Part shown: positions 42,322 to 50,891 of the stretch, piece by piece
How the letters are laid out: each line of letters starts with the position of its first letter
Numbering within the stretch: position 1 is the stretch's first letter
Origin: Gemmatimonadota bacterium
Lineage (GTDB): Bacteria > Gemmatimonadota > Gemmatimonadetes > Longimicrobiales > Gaopeijiaceae
Length of the DNA stretch: 64,000 nt
Reading direction: 5' to 3'
Assembly (NCBI GenBank): GCA_041390105.1
Contig: JAWKQO010000001.1
Coordinates: forward strand, 1,862,001 to 1,926,000
Translations under genes and position numbers: made by a program
Notes under the pieces: model-generated
The model's database searches: none
What the model was told of the DNA's origin: nothing
The model's input: the letters and a program-made list of their open reading frames with translations, nothing else

Positions 42322-43812
42322 ATGAGCCAGACCCAGACCCACCTGCAGGCCCCCGGCGAGAAACAGTTCTTCGGGCACCCCCGGGGGCTCGCCACGCTGT
42401 TCTTCACCGAGATGTGGGAGCGCTTCTCGTACTACGGGCTGCGTGGTCTGCTGGTCCTGTTCCTGACCGCGGCCCTCGCCGACGGTGGGTTCGCCTTCGC
42501 CGACTCCACGGCGGGCGCCATCCTGGGGCTCTACACGGCGTCGGTCTACCTGCTCTCGCTGCCGGGCGGGTGGATCGCCGACCGCATCCTGGGCCAGCGC
42601 TCAGCGGTGTTCTGGGGAGGCGTGGTCATCGCGGCCGGCCACTTCACCATGGCGCTGGGAAGCAAGGTGCTGTTCTTCGTGGGCCTGTGCCTGGTGGCAG
42701 TGGGCACGGGGCTGCTCAAGCCCAACGTGAGCGCCATCGTGGGAGAGCTGTATTCCGACCGGGGCGCACGTCGCGACGCCGGTTTCTCGATCTTCTACAT
42801 GGGCATCAATCTGGGCGCCTTCCTCGGTCCGATCATCTGCGGCTATCTGGGCGAGAACATCAACTGGCACCTGGGTTTCGGCGCCGCCGGCGTCGGCATG
42901 CTGGCGGGTCTGATCCAGTACAGAATGGGCGATGCCTACCTGAAGGAGGCGGGGCTGCTGCAGGAGGACGCCCTCGACAAGCGCTCGGGCGCCATCCGGG
43001 CGCTCATCGCGGGCGTGGCCGTGGTGACGGTGATCACGGTGCTGCTGTGGCTCCTGAACCGGGCCGGCACCGTGAACGTGACCATCGAGGCGATCGCGGG
43101 CGGAGCAGGCGTGACCATCGTCTCGATCGCGGTGCTGTACTTCGCCTACCTGATGGCGATGGGCGGGCTCGCCGCCGACGAGAAGAAGCGCGTCACGTAC
43201 ATCTTCATCCTGTTCATTGGCGCCGCCATGTTCTGGGCCGGCTTCGAGCAGGCGGCCTCCACGCTCAACCTGTTCGCGGAGCGCCTCACCGACCGTACGA
43301 TCGGCTCGTGGGAGATGCCCACCAGTTGGCTCCAGTCGGTCAACGCGCTGTTCATCATCCTGCTCGCTCCCGTCGTCGGCTCCTTGTGGGTGCGGCTCGA
43401 CGAGCGGAATCCGTCCATTCCGGTGAAGTTCGGGTGGGGCCTCGTGTTGCTCGGCGTTGGGTTCTTCGTGCTGGCCTGGGGTGCCAGCTTCGCGACGCCC
43501 GAGAACCCCGTCAGCCCCATGTGGCTGGTGGTCACCTATTTCTTCCACACGGTGGGTGAGCTGGCGTTGAGCCCGGTAGGGCTGTCCAGCGTCACCAAGC
43601 TGGCGCCGCACCGCCTGGTGGGTCAGATGATGGGTGTGTGGTTCATGGGGACGTCGCTCGGCAATCTGATCGCCGGGATGGCAGCCGGTCAGTTGGAGAG
43701 CCTCTCTCCGCCGACCCTCTTCACCACGGTGGGCGCCATCGCCGCCGGTGCGGGCCTGGTCTACTTCGTCTTCCATCGCCCGATCAAGCATCTGGGCCCG
43801 GACGTGAAGTAG
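42322..43812 (+). CDS. POT/PTR family proton-dependent peptide transporter
   Basis: A 496-residue inner-membrane transporter of the major facilitator superfamily that imports di- and tripeptides with protons. The start at 42322 has GGAGC upstream. The family motif E-x-x-E-R-F-x-Y-Y-G is intact (Glu30 to Gly39, TEMWERFSYYG). It has about 14 membrane helices, LGLYTASVYLLSLPGGWIADRILGQR (motif for helices 2-3) and GTGLLKPNVSAIVGELY, plus GFSIFYMGINLGAFLGPIICGYLGE; all are conserved features. It precedes the DUF3052-like gene by 9 bp. Together with the exported amidohydrolases it would let the cell take up released peptides. Confidence 0.96.
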   Translation: MSQTQTHLQAPGEKQFFGHPRGLATLFFTEMWERFSYYGLRGLLVLFLTAALADGGFAFADSTAGAILGLYTASVYLLSLPGGWIADRILGQRSAVFWGGVVIAAGHFTMALGSKVLFFVGLCLVAVGTGLLKPNVSAIVGELYSDRGARRDAGFSIFYMGINLGAFLGPIICGYLGENINWHLGFGAAGVGMLAGLIQYRMGDAYLKEAGLLQEDALDKRSGAIRALIAGVAVVTVITVLLWLLNRAGTVNVTIEAIAGGAGVTIVSIAVLYFAYLMAMGGLAADEKKRVTYIFILFIGAAMFWAGFEQAASTLNLFAERLTDRTIGSWEMPTSWLQSVNALFIILLAPVVGSLWVRLDERNPSIPVKFGWGLVLLGVGFFVLAWGASFATPENPVSPMWLVVTYFFHTVGELALSPVGLSSVTKLAPHRLVGQMMGVWFMGTSLGNLIAGMAAGQLESLSPPTLFTTVGAIAAGAGLVYFVFHRPIKHLGPDVK

Positions 43813-43821
43813 GCAGCAGCC

Positions 43822-44280
43822 ATGGCCGGTCTGTGGAGCAAGCTCAACCTCAAGGACCAGGAACGCGTCCTGATCCTGGATGCGCCCGCGAGCTTCGAGC
43901 GGGCCGTTGCCGAGCTCGAGGGGAAGGCGGTGCTCCGGCGTTGGGGGGCCGACGCCAGCGTGGACTTCCTGGTTGCCTTCGTGACGAGGCAGGCGGCCCT
44001 GGATGCGGTCGCGGGCAAGCTGCCGGCCAAGACGCGCGGCGATGCCGTGGTCTGGATCGCCTACCCCAAAGGCACGTCCAAGCGCTACGCCTGCGAGTTC
44101 AACCGCGACACGGGCTTCGACGCGCTGGGATCCGCGGGCTTCGAGGGAGTGCGGCAGGTGGCCATCGACGAGGACTGGTCGGCCCTGCGGTTTCGCCGCG
44201 TGGAGTACATCAAGAAGATGAAGCGAGACCCAAAGCGCGCGCTGACCGCCGAGGGAAGGAAGCGGACGGGGAAGCCGTGA
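43822..44280 (+). CDS. DUF3052-like small protein
   Basis: A 152-residue cytoplasmic protein. It reads as a DUF3052-type protein: WSKLNLKDQERVLILDAPASFERAVAELEG, a loading of VDFLVAFVTRQAALDAVAGKL, AVVWIAYPKGTSKRYACEFNRDTGFDALGSAGFEGVRQVAIDEDWSALRFRRVEYIKK. The final basic tail (KMKRDPKRALTAEGRKRTGKP) could bind nucleic acid or simply be unordered. Family function is unknown. It starts 9 bp after the transporter gene, and its stop overlaps the GTG start of the following DUF2177-type gene (GTGA, 4 bp), so the three form one transcription unit. Confidence 0.8.
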   Translation: MAGLWSKLNLKDQERVLILDAPASFERAVAELEGKAVLRRWGADASVDFLVAFVTRQAALDAVAGKLPAKTRGDAVVWIAYPKGTSKRYACEFNRDTGFDALGSAGFEGVRQVAIDEDWSALRFRRVEYIKKMKRDPKRALTAEGRKRTGKP

Positions 44281-44689
44281 GCCCGCTTCGCGCGCTCGCC
44301 ACCTACGGCGCCATGCTCCTGGCCTTCCTGGCGCTCGATCTGGTCTGGTTGGGCGTGCTGGCCCGTGGGTTCTACGCCCGCCACTGGGCGAGCTCATGCG
44401 GCCTGAGGTGCGCTGGGGCGCCGCGCTGGCGTTCTACCTGATCTACCTGGGGGGCGTTCTGCTGTTGGCTGTCGTCCCGGCCGTCGCGGAGCAGTCGCTG
44501 CAGCGGGCGCTGCTGAACGGGGCCGTGCTGGGCCTGGTGGCCTACGCCGCCTACGACCTCACCAATCTGGCCACGCTCCGCGGCTTCCCTGCCGGCCTGG
44601 TTCCGGTGGACCTGGTATGGGGCACCGTGCTCACCGCGGCGGTGGCCGCGGTGGGGTTCGGAGTGGCGACCTGGACGACCGCGGGCTGA
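44277..44689 (+). pseudogene. DUF2177-type membrane protein, frameshifted
   Basis: Two adjacent open frames together give one DUF2177 family protein. The first part, from GTG 44277, reads LRALATYGAMLLAFLALDLVWLGVLARGFYARH. After ~44385 the family sequence continues only in the next frame (GELMRPEVRWGAALAFYLIYLGGVLLLAVVPAV, then AAYDLTNLATLRGFPAGLVPVDLVWGTVL). One base seems to be missing at the CAC-TGGGCG junction. It could be a real inactivating mutation or a sequencing or assembly error. Intact, it would be a ~137-residue protein with four membrane helices and unknown function. The start overlaps the DUF3052-like stop. Confidence 0.75.
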
Positions 44690-44709
44690 CGCCCCGGGGC
44701 CGAGCCGCC

Positions 44710-45723
44710 ATGTATCGCAGCTGCCTCGCCTGCCGGGGCACACTCGAGCCCAACGAGCACCTGCCGACCCTGCCCATCGGGCGCATGGTGGCCTTCGATC
44801 CGGAACGCGGCCGGTTGTGGGTGGTGTGTCAGCGCTGCGGCCGCTGGAACCTGGTGCCGCTGGAGCAGCGTTGGGAGGCCATTCAGCGCTGCAAGCAGCT
44901 GCACACGGAGTGGCCCATGGTGAGTCAGGGTCCCTCCCTGAGCGTGGCGCGCGGGACGGACGGCTTCGAGGTCATCCGGGTTGGGGACGAAGATCCTGAA
45001 GCGCTGCTTCGACGCCGCCTTCAGGACCGCTTGCACCGTCGGGCGCAGCTCGAGCTTCCTGCCGTGGTCACATGGCCCCGGCGACGACGCTGGATCCTGG
45101 GGGCCAGCACGGCAGTGGCGTCCGTGGGGCTGATGGGAGCGGGCATCGCCGCGGGTGGGCTCCTGGCGCCGCTGGCGATCGTGGCCCTGCTGCGCGCCGG
45201 GCTCGAACCCCCGCGCCAGGGAGTCGTGCGCATCGGAGCGCACACGCTCGACCGGCGCGCCTTGAACAACGTCCGTCTGGTTGCCACCGACGACGACTAC
45301 GGATGGATGTTGGCCCTGCCGGGACGGTGGACGCTCTCCGGACGAGACGCGGTGCATGCCATCTACTCCCTGCTGCCGCTGGTCAATCGCTTCAACCCCG
45401 ATCCCGAGACGATCGAACGTGCGTTGACGCACCGCGCCAAGAAGGGTCCCGGCTTCCACGATCAGCTCCGCGCGGCAGCTCGCCGTTACGGACCGGGAAG
45501 GTCCGCCCGCTTGGCCAAGCTCGCCCGCCACGAGCGTCTGGCCCTGGAGATCGGTGCGGAGGAAGCGCTGGAGAGTGGTGATGCGACCGACCTCGAGGCC
45601 GCCTGGGCGCGGGCGGAGGAGTTGGCCGCCATCTCCGACGACCTCCTGATCCCCTCCGCCGTGGAGCGGACGCTGGCGGCCTTGCGGCGCGAACGGAACC
45701 CGGAGGGGCCGGGCGCGGTCTGA
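44710..45723 (+). CDS. Zinc-ribbon membrane protein of unknown function
   Basis: A 337-residue protein. The start at 44710 opens with MYRSCLACRGTL; Cys5-x2-Cys8 and a second C-x2-C pair ~33 residues on (VVCQRCGRWNLV) form a zinc ribbon. After an Arg-rich segment, residues ~120-160 make one hydrophobic membrane hairpin (WILGASTAVASVGLMGAGIAAGGLLAPLAIVALL), so the protein should be anchored with both ends in the cytoplasm. The C-terminal half is mixed helical (NPDPETIERALTHRAKKGPGFHDQLRAAARRYG; LIPSAVERTLAALRRERNP). No family is recognised. It lies 20 bp after the frameshifted DUF2177 gene and may be in the same unit. Confidence 0.72.
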   Translation: MYRSCLACRGTLEPNEHLPTLPIGRMVAFDPERGRLWVVCQRCGRWNLVPLEQRWEAIQRCKQLHTEWPMVSQGPSLSVARGTDGFEVIRVGDEDPEALLRRRLQDRLHRRAQLELPAVVTWPRRRRWILGASTAVASVGLMGAGIAAGGLLAPLAIVALLRAGLEPPRQGVVRIGAHTLDRRALNNVRLVATDDDYGWMLALPGRWTLSGRDAVHAIYSLLPLVNRFNPDPETIERALTHRAKKGPGFHDQLRAAARRYGPGRSARLAKLARHERLALEIGAEEALESGDATDLEAAWARAEELAAISDDLLIPSAVERTLAALRRERNPEGPGAV

Positions 45724-45867
45724 TCGGACCGGCATTCACCGGGATGCGCGAGCCCTGAGCGACCGGCGGTCCGTCCCCCACCCGACCGTTGGGAGGGCCC
45801 GCCTGTACAGCGCCCGACCTCTCCCGCACCTTCCCCAGTTCCGGCCTTCCCGCACACGGAGTCCTCG

Positions 45868-46986
45868 ATGCGCCCGTCCCTCGTCCTCGCCCTGCTCGCG
45901 TTCGGCTCCGTCGCCGATCTGGCCGCGCAGCGGCCCACCACGCCCACGATACCACCCCCGAGCATCATCGAGTACAAGCCGCACTCGACGTTGGTGGTCC
46001 CCGAGCATCCGGTGCCGCGCGCCAGGTTCCCCGCCGTCGACTTCCACGGGCATCCGCCACTGCTGGACAACCAGGCGGCCATCGAAGAGGTGGTGGGCGC
46101 CATGGACGCGCTCAATCTCCAGGTGATGGTCCAGGCACGCGGCACGTCGGGCGAGCGTCTCACCCGTCAGATCGCCGCGGTGAAAGCTGCAGGCTACGAG
46201 GATCGTTTCGTCTTCTTCACCACCGTCGATCTGCGCAACGTGGGACCGGGATCGGGAGCTCGCATCGCAGCCCAGCTCGAGGCCGACGTGCGCGCGGGCG
46301 CCGTCGGAATCGGCGAGATCAACAAGGGTTTCGGGCTGGGTACCAATAAGGCGGATGGCACCCGTTTGGCGCTGGACGACCCGGAGCTGGACGTGGTGTG
46401 GGAAACGGCAGGCCGCCTCGGGATCCCCGTGTTCATCCACACGGGCGATCCGGCCGAGTTCTTCGAAGCGTTGGACTTCACCAACGAGCGTTGGCTGGAG
46501 ATGGCGCTGTTCCCCAACCGGCAGTTCAACGACCGCTCGCGTTACCCCACCTTCGACGATCTGATGGCAGAGCGCGACCGACTGCTGGCCAAGCATCCCA
46601 ACACCACGTGGGTGGTGGCCCACATGAGTTGGTACGCGAACGACCTGGGAAGGCTGGGAGCGCTGTTCGACCGCTTCCCCAACGTGCACACCGAGCTGGG
46701 CGCGGTGCTCTACGACCTGGGGCGGCAGCCGCGCTTCGCGCGGGAGTTCTTCACCAAGTACAAGGACCGCATCCTGTTCGGGAAAGACTCCTTCGCACCG
46801 GACGAGTATCCCTACTACTGGCGGGTGTTCGAGACCGAAGACGAGTACTTCGACTACTACCGCGACTATCACGCCTTCTGGAAGCTGTACGGCATCGGCC
46901 TCCCGGACGACGTGCTCAAGGCCGTCTACTACGGCAACGCACTGCGCATCATTCCCCGCATGCCCACGGGGGGCTTCCCGCGCTGA
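45868..46986 (+). CDS. Secreted amidohydrolase-2 type protein (ACMSD-like TIM barrel)
   Basis: A 372-residue exported metal-dependent hydrolase or decarboxylase. The signal peptide (residues 1-20, LLAFGSVADLAAQ) is followed by PAVDFHGHPPLL, the family's H-x-H metal site (~residue 59). It then has EKVRAGAVGIGEINKGFG-like strands, IPVFIHTGDPAEFFEALDF (third His, strand 5), TTWVVAHMSWYANDLGRLGALFDRFPNVHTELGAVLYDLGRQPRF, and DRILFGKDSFAPDEYPYYWRVFET with a catalytic Asp. This is the amidohydrolase-2/ACMSD pattern, distinct from the propeller fusions. Substrate unknown; exported members are common in this lineage. Confidence 0.9.
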   Translation: MRPSLVLALLAFGSVADLAAQRPTTPTIPPPSIIEYKPHSTLVVPEHPVPRARFPAVDFHGHPPLLDNQAAIEEVVGAMDALNLQVMVQARGTSGERLTRQIAAVKAAGYEDRFVFFTTVDLRNVGPGSGARIAAQLEADVRAGAVGIGEINKGFGLGTNKADGTRLALDDPELDVVWETAGRLGIPVFIHTGDPAEFFEALDFTNERWLEMALFPNRQFNDRSRYPTFDDLMAERDRLLAKHPNTTWVVAHMSWYANDLGRLGALFDRFPNVHTELGAVLYDLGRQPRFAREFFTKYKDRILFGKDSFAPDEYPYYWRVFETEDEYFDYYRDYHAFWKLYGIGLPDDVLKAVYYGNALRIIPRMPTGGFPR

Positions 46987-47037
46987 GGCGCCGAGGACCC
47001 GGGATCGGGATGTGACGCGCACGGCCGGGACGTAGCA

Positions 47038-49878
47038 GTGGACGCACCGTTCACCGCGTTCGTCGGCGACGACCGGCAGCGCCTGGTCGCCGAGCTGGCC
47101 GAAGCCTACGAGCGTGTGCGCGTCGCCGGGCCTTCACGCCTCTACGCGCTGTTGGCGCCCACGGGGTGGGGCAAGTCACGCGTCGTGCAGGAGGTGTACG
47201 CGCGGCTGGCGGCTGGCGGCGCCTACTGGCCGCCCCGTATTTCCGACGGAGCCTCCTCTTGGCTGCACGCGCGCAAACGCGTCTTCCCCGCCCCGTTCGA
47301 GGTTCCCGCGGATACTCCCATCCCCTTCCTCTGGCTGGGCATCAGTTGCCAACGCGACCAGATGGGACGCGAGTTGGCCGCGCTTCAGTACGCCGAGCAT
47401 CAGATCCAAGCGCACGTGGGCTCGATGGTGGGGGCCTTGGCAGGTCGCGGCGACCGCTGGAAGACCAGGCTGGGCGCCCTGGGGGCGGTCGCCGGCCTGG
47501 TCGGGCTTCCCGACCCCGTGAACCTCGCCATGACGTGGCACGGCGTCGCCACCTCCACGTGGGGGCTGCTCAGCCAGGAGTGGTCCGCGTTCGCGGGTCG
47601 CCGGGCTGCCGCCCAGTCCCGCCACATCGACGTCGAGGGCACCCGCCGCGAGGCGGACCGCGCGGCGGAGCTGGCGGACCAGTTGGCGCACGTCAGCGGC
47701 GGAGATCTCCCGATCGTCCTGGTGATCGACGACGCGCACTGGGCCGACCCCGGCACGGTCCGGCTCGTGGACCATCTGCTCACCTCCCCAGGGCGAGTGC
47801 TGATCCTGGCCACGGGGTGGCCGGACCAGGTGGCTATCCAGAACGATGTACCCGGCACCTTCGGAGACGCGCTCGATCGCTGGACGCGCGCTGGGCTGGC
47901 CCGACGTCGCGAGCTGACGCGCCTGTCGGACGACGCGCTGGTAACCCTGGTGCGCAGCACCGCGCCGGATGCGGACCCCGCCCTGCTCGACGCCCTTTGC
48001 GAGCGAGCCGGCGGCAACCCCAACCGCCTACGAGGGCTGTTGTCACTGCGCGCGGTGCGCCGGGCGCTGGAGTCGGGCGGTGGCTCCCTCGACACCGCTC
48101 AGATCGCCGCGCTCCCCACCGGCGACGAAGAGATCGTCCACGCCATCTGGCGGGAGCTCCCCGAGCCGGTGCGGGAGGTATTGGCGCTCTCCTCCATCCA
48201 GGGACCCCGCTTCAATCCCGACTGGATCCCGGCCGCGGCCGAGCTGATCCACCTGACCGACGCCGACGAGGGCCTGTCCGCGGCTCGGGCCCCCTGGGGC
48301 TGGGTCCGCTCCGTCGATGCGGCGCTCGATACCTTCACCGAGCCCGGTCTCTTCGAACGGGCGCGGGGCGAGTCGCGGTCGCTCTTCCTTCCGGACGAGT
48401 TGGCCCGCGCGCGGGGCGCGCTCCTTCGCTGGGCCTGTCAACGCAAGCAGCAAGACGACTGGGATACGCTCTCCACCGCCGCGCGGCGCGCCATCCTCGA
48501 AGCGCACTTGCTGGGCGCGGACGAAGGGTTCCTTCCGCTCGACGAGGATGTGTCGGACTCCGTGCTGCAACTGGTGGAACACCTGCGGCAGGGCCTGGAG
48601 TACGCACGCCTGGTCGAGGTCGCCGACAAAGGCATCGACTGGACCGTCGCCGCCCCCGCGCAGCGGGACACCTGGTGGAAGCTGCGCCTGGCCCGGGCTC
48701 GCGCCCTGGGAGAGCTGGGCCGGGTGAGCGAGGCCCTGCGGGCGTTCGACGCGATGATCGCAGAGCATGCTGAGCAGGACGGAGACGGGGACTTCGACGC
48801 CCGCTACCTGCGCTTCATCCGGGCCCATTGGCTGGCGGAAGCCGGCCGCTACGACGAAGCCCTCGACGCCTACCGCAACGCGGTGGACGACTGGACGACC
48901 CGTCTGGGCTCCGAACACCCGTTTACGCTGGACGCCCGCGAATGCCTCGCCACGACGCTGCGCGCGACGGGTCGCATCGGCGAAGCGGTGGCGATGCAGC
49001 GTGCAGTGCTGCGGGATCGGGAGCGCGTCCTTGGTGCCCACCACCCCGACGCCCGCCGCAGCCGGAACGAGGTGGCGCTGAATCTCATGGCCCTGGGGCG
49101 GCCTGAGGAGGCGCTGCCGGTGCTCGAGCAACTCCTGGCGGACGAGGTCCCGGTCCTTGGTGAGGAACACCCGTCCGTGCTGGTTACCCGCCACAACCTC
49201 GCATCCTGCCTGGCGGGAGTGGGGCGCCTGGACCATGCCCTCCGGGAGGGCGAAGCGCTCATCGAGGCCAAACGCCGTGTGTTCGGTCCCGACCATCCCA
49301 GCACGCTCGCTGCCCGGAGCTCCCACGCGGTCGCGCTGGCGGACGCCGGCCGCATGCTGGAAGCCATGAAGGCGCACATGAGTGTGTTCGAGGATCGGAG
49401 CCGGGTCCTGGGCGCCGATCACCCCGACACCCTCGAGGCCCGCCACAACGCGGCAACGGCCTGGGCGGAGCTCGGGCAGTGGGACGAGGCGATTCCGATG
49501 TTGGAGGCCGTGGTCGAGGACCGAGCCCGGATCCTGGGCTCCCTGAACCCGGTCACGATCCTGTCCCTGAACAACCTCGCGTTCTGTTACCGCGAGGTGG
49601 GGCGCGCGGAGGAGGCCGAGGCGGCCCAGGAGCACGTGATCGCGGCACGCTCCCAGACCCTGGGGCCGGACCACCCGGACACGCTCCTGGCCCGGCGCAA
49701 CCTGGCCAGCGCCCGCCTGCAGCAGGCACGGGGAGCCGGGGACCCCGAGGGCATCGCTGCCGGCCGGCGCGCGATGGAGGCCCTGATGGCGGATGAAGCG
49801 CGCGTGCTGGGGATCGATCACCCGCTGGCCACGGGTACGCGGGAGCTCTACGAGCTCCTGACCCAAGGCCTCGGCTAG
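47038..49878 (+). CDS. ATPase with kinesin-light-chain-type TPR array (STAND/AAA-like)
   Basis: A 946-residue protein beginning at GTG 47038. The N-terminus FVGDDRQRLVAELAEAYERV leads to the P-loop ALLAPTGWGKSRVV (Ala40-Ser47, with A-x-x-G-x-G-K-S). The Walker B/lid is PIVLVIDDAHWADPGTVRLVDHL (Asp231/232), followed by RVLILATGWPDQ, a sensor strand. Residues ~300-510 are a helical lid and a winged-helix-like part. From ~620 to the end run seven to eight tandem repeats of 42 residues (LGSEHPFTLDARECLATTLR, LGADHPDTLEARHNAATAWA), the kinesin-light-chain/TPR-10 kind. No effector domain (protease, TIR, nuclease, HTH) is seen. It is a signal-transduction ATPase of the STAND class; the output partner is unknown. 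Confidence 0.85.
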   Translation: MDAPFTAFVGDDRQRLVAELAEAYERVRVAGPSRLYALLAPTGWGKSRVVQEVYARLAAGGAYWPPRISDGASSWLHARKRVFPAPFEVPADTPIPFLWLGISCQRDQMGRELAALQYAEHQIQAHVGSMVGALAGRGDRWKTRLGALGAVAGLVGLPDPVNLAMTWHGVATSTWGLLSQEWSAFAGRRAAAQSRHIDVEGTRREADRAAELADQLAHVSGGDLPIVLVIDDAHWADPGTVRLVDHLLTSPGRVLILATGWPDQVAIQNDVPGTFGDALDRWTRAGLARRRELTRLSDDALVTLVRSTAPDADPALLDALCERAGGNPNRLRGLLSLRAVRRALESGGGSLDTAQIAALPTGDEEIVHAIWRELPEPVREVLALSSIQGPRFNPDWIPAAAELIHLTDADEGLSAARAPWGWVRSVDAALDTFTEPGLFERARGESRSLFLPDELARARGALLRWACQRKQQDDWDTLSTAARRAILEAHLLGADEGFLPLDEDVSDSVLQLVEHLRQGLEYARLVEVADKGIDWTVAAPAQRDTWWKLRLARARALGELGRVSEALRAFDAMIAEHAEQDGDGDFDARYLRFIRAHWLAEAGRYDEALDAYRNAVDDWTTRLGSEHPFTLDARECLATTLRATGRIGEAVAMQRAVLRDRERVLGAHHPDARRSRNEVALNLMALGRPEEALPVLEQLLADEVPVLGEEHPSVLVTRHNLASCLAGVGRLDHALREGEALIEAKRRVFGPDHPSTLAARSSHAVALADAGRMLEAMKAHMSVFEDRSRVLGADHPDTLEARHNAATAWAELGQWDEAIPMLEAVVEDRARILGSLNPVTILSLNNLAFCYREVGRAEEAEAAQEHVIAARSQTLGPDHPDTLLARRNLASARLQQARGAGDPEGIAAGRRAMEALMADEARVLGIDHPLATGTRELYELLTQGLG

Positions 49879-49988
49879 GAGGCCAAGGCCGGGGCGGTCC
49901 TGGCCCGCCCGCGACGGGTCGATGGCAAGTTTCCGCCCCAGTGGCGTATCATGAAGTTCAGTTCACCAAACACCAGGAGAAGTGATCC

Positions 49989-50693
49989 ATGCGTCCAACC
50001 CGCTGCTCGGCGCTCGCGGCCGCGGCTCTGCTGTTCTTGACGATTCCGATGGACATGACAGCCCAGGAAGAGGTTCGCGCCGTGCAAGGTGGAGGCATCT
50101 CGGTGGCGGGCTGGATGGGCAAGATCGACGCGGCCGAGGCCGGCCGCGGGGCGACGCTGCAGGATGCCAAGTTGGCCCAGGACGGTGACGCACTCCACGT
50201 GACCACAGGCCCGGCCGTGGCCTACTGGAACGCCTCCAACACCCTGAGCGGGGACTATATGGTCTCGGCGACCTTCACCGAGCCCCAGTACATGAACCTG
50301 AACAACCACCCGCATCCCTACGGCCTGTTCATCGGCGGCAACGACATGGGCACGGACCAGCAGTCCTATCTGTACTGCGCAGCGTACGGGAACGGGAACT
50401 TCATCGTGCGCGGGTTCGGACCGGAGGCTTTCCAGATGAACGGCCGCCGCGGCGAGATGAGCGACGCCGTGCACACCGCCGCCGGGCCCGGCGAGCAGGT
50501 GACGCAGGAGATCGCCATCATGGTCATGGGCGGCACGGTCTCCTGCCAGATCAATGGCACCACCGTAGCGAGCTATCCCGTTTCCGAGGTCGTGGGCGCC
50601 GGCAAGCTCAAGTCGACCGACGGCGTCTACGGCATCCGCTTCGGACACAACACCGAGGCGATGGTGACCGGCTTGCACGGCATGAAGCACTAG
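49989..50693 (+). CDS. Secreted lectin/concanavalin-like fold protein
   Basis: A 234-residue exported protein. AGGAGA lies 9 bp before the ATG. The signal peptide (residues 1-25, ALLFLTIPMDMTAQ) precedes a beta-sandwich domain that fits the DUF1080/family-16-like carbohydrate-binding fold: GWMGKIDAAEAG, DALHVTTGPAVAYWNASNTLSGDYMVSATFTE, PYGLFIGGNDM, YLYCAAYGNGNFIVRGFG, GGTVSCQINGTTVASYPV, and GVYGIRFGHNTEAMVTGLHG. The two Cys may pair. It may bind or process sugars, but the catalytic residues of DUF1080 hydrolases are not obvious. It ends with a strong hairpin and stands alone. Confidence 0.78.
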   Translation: MRPTRCSALAAAALLFLTIPMDMTAQEEVRAVQGGGISVAGWMGKIDAAEAGRGATLQDAKLAQDGDALHVTTGPAVAYWNASNTLSGDYMVSATFTEPQYMNLNNHPHPYGLFIGGNDMGTDQQSYLYCAAYGNGNFIVRGFGPEAFQMNGRRGEMSDAVHTAAGPGEQVTQEIAIMVMGGTVSCQINGTTVASYPVSEVVGAGKLKSTDGVYGIRFGHNTEAMVTGLHGMKH

Positions 50694-50697
50694 GCCA

Positions 50698-50737
50698 CCC
50701 CGGAAGCTCGGGAAGGCAACACCTCCCGAGCCCGGGG
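50698..50737 (+). terminator. Strong hairpin terminator
   Basis: CCCCGG-aa-GCTCGGG (50698-50712) pairs with TCCCGAGC-CCGGGG (50724-50737), a stem of ~13 bp with one asymmetry, starting 5 bp after the stop of the lectin-like gene. TTCT follows. Confidence 0.75.
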
Positions 50738-50891
50738 TTCTGGCGTCAGTCGGGCCGGCTTCGCCCTCCGGGGCGAGGCTGGCCCGCTCGTTTTGCGGTG
50801 CTGGCCAGGGGGCGCCATTCTTGGGCGGCCCGCGGACCCAAGGGTTCCCCGCCCTGTCGGACCGCGCCCGTTCCCGAGACCGAGACCGACC

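Noticed and set aside
47038..49878. Calling the ATPase an antiphage Avs-type protein
   Set aside because: No effector domain and no defence genes nearby; the sequence supports only a STAND-like ATPase with TPRs.
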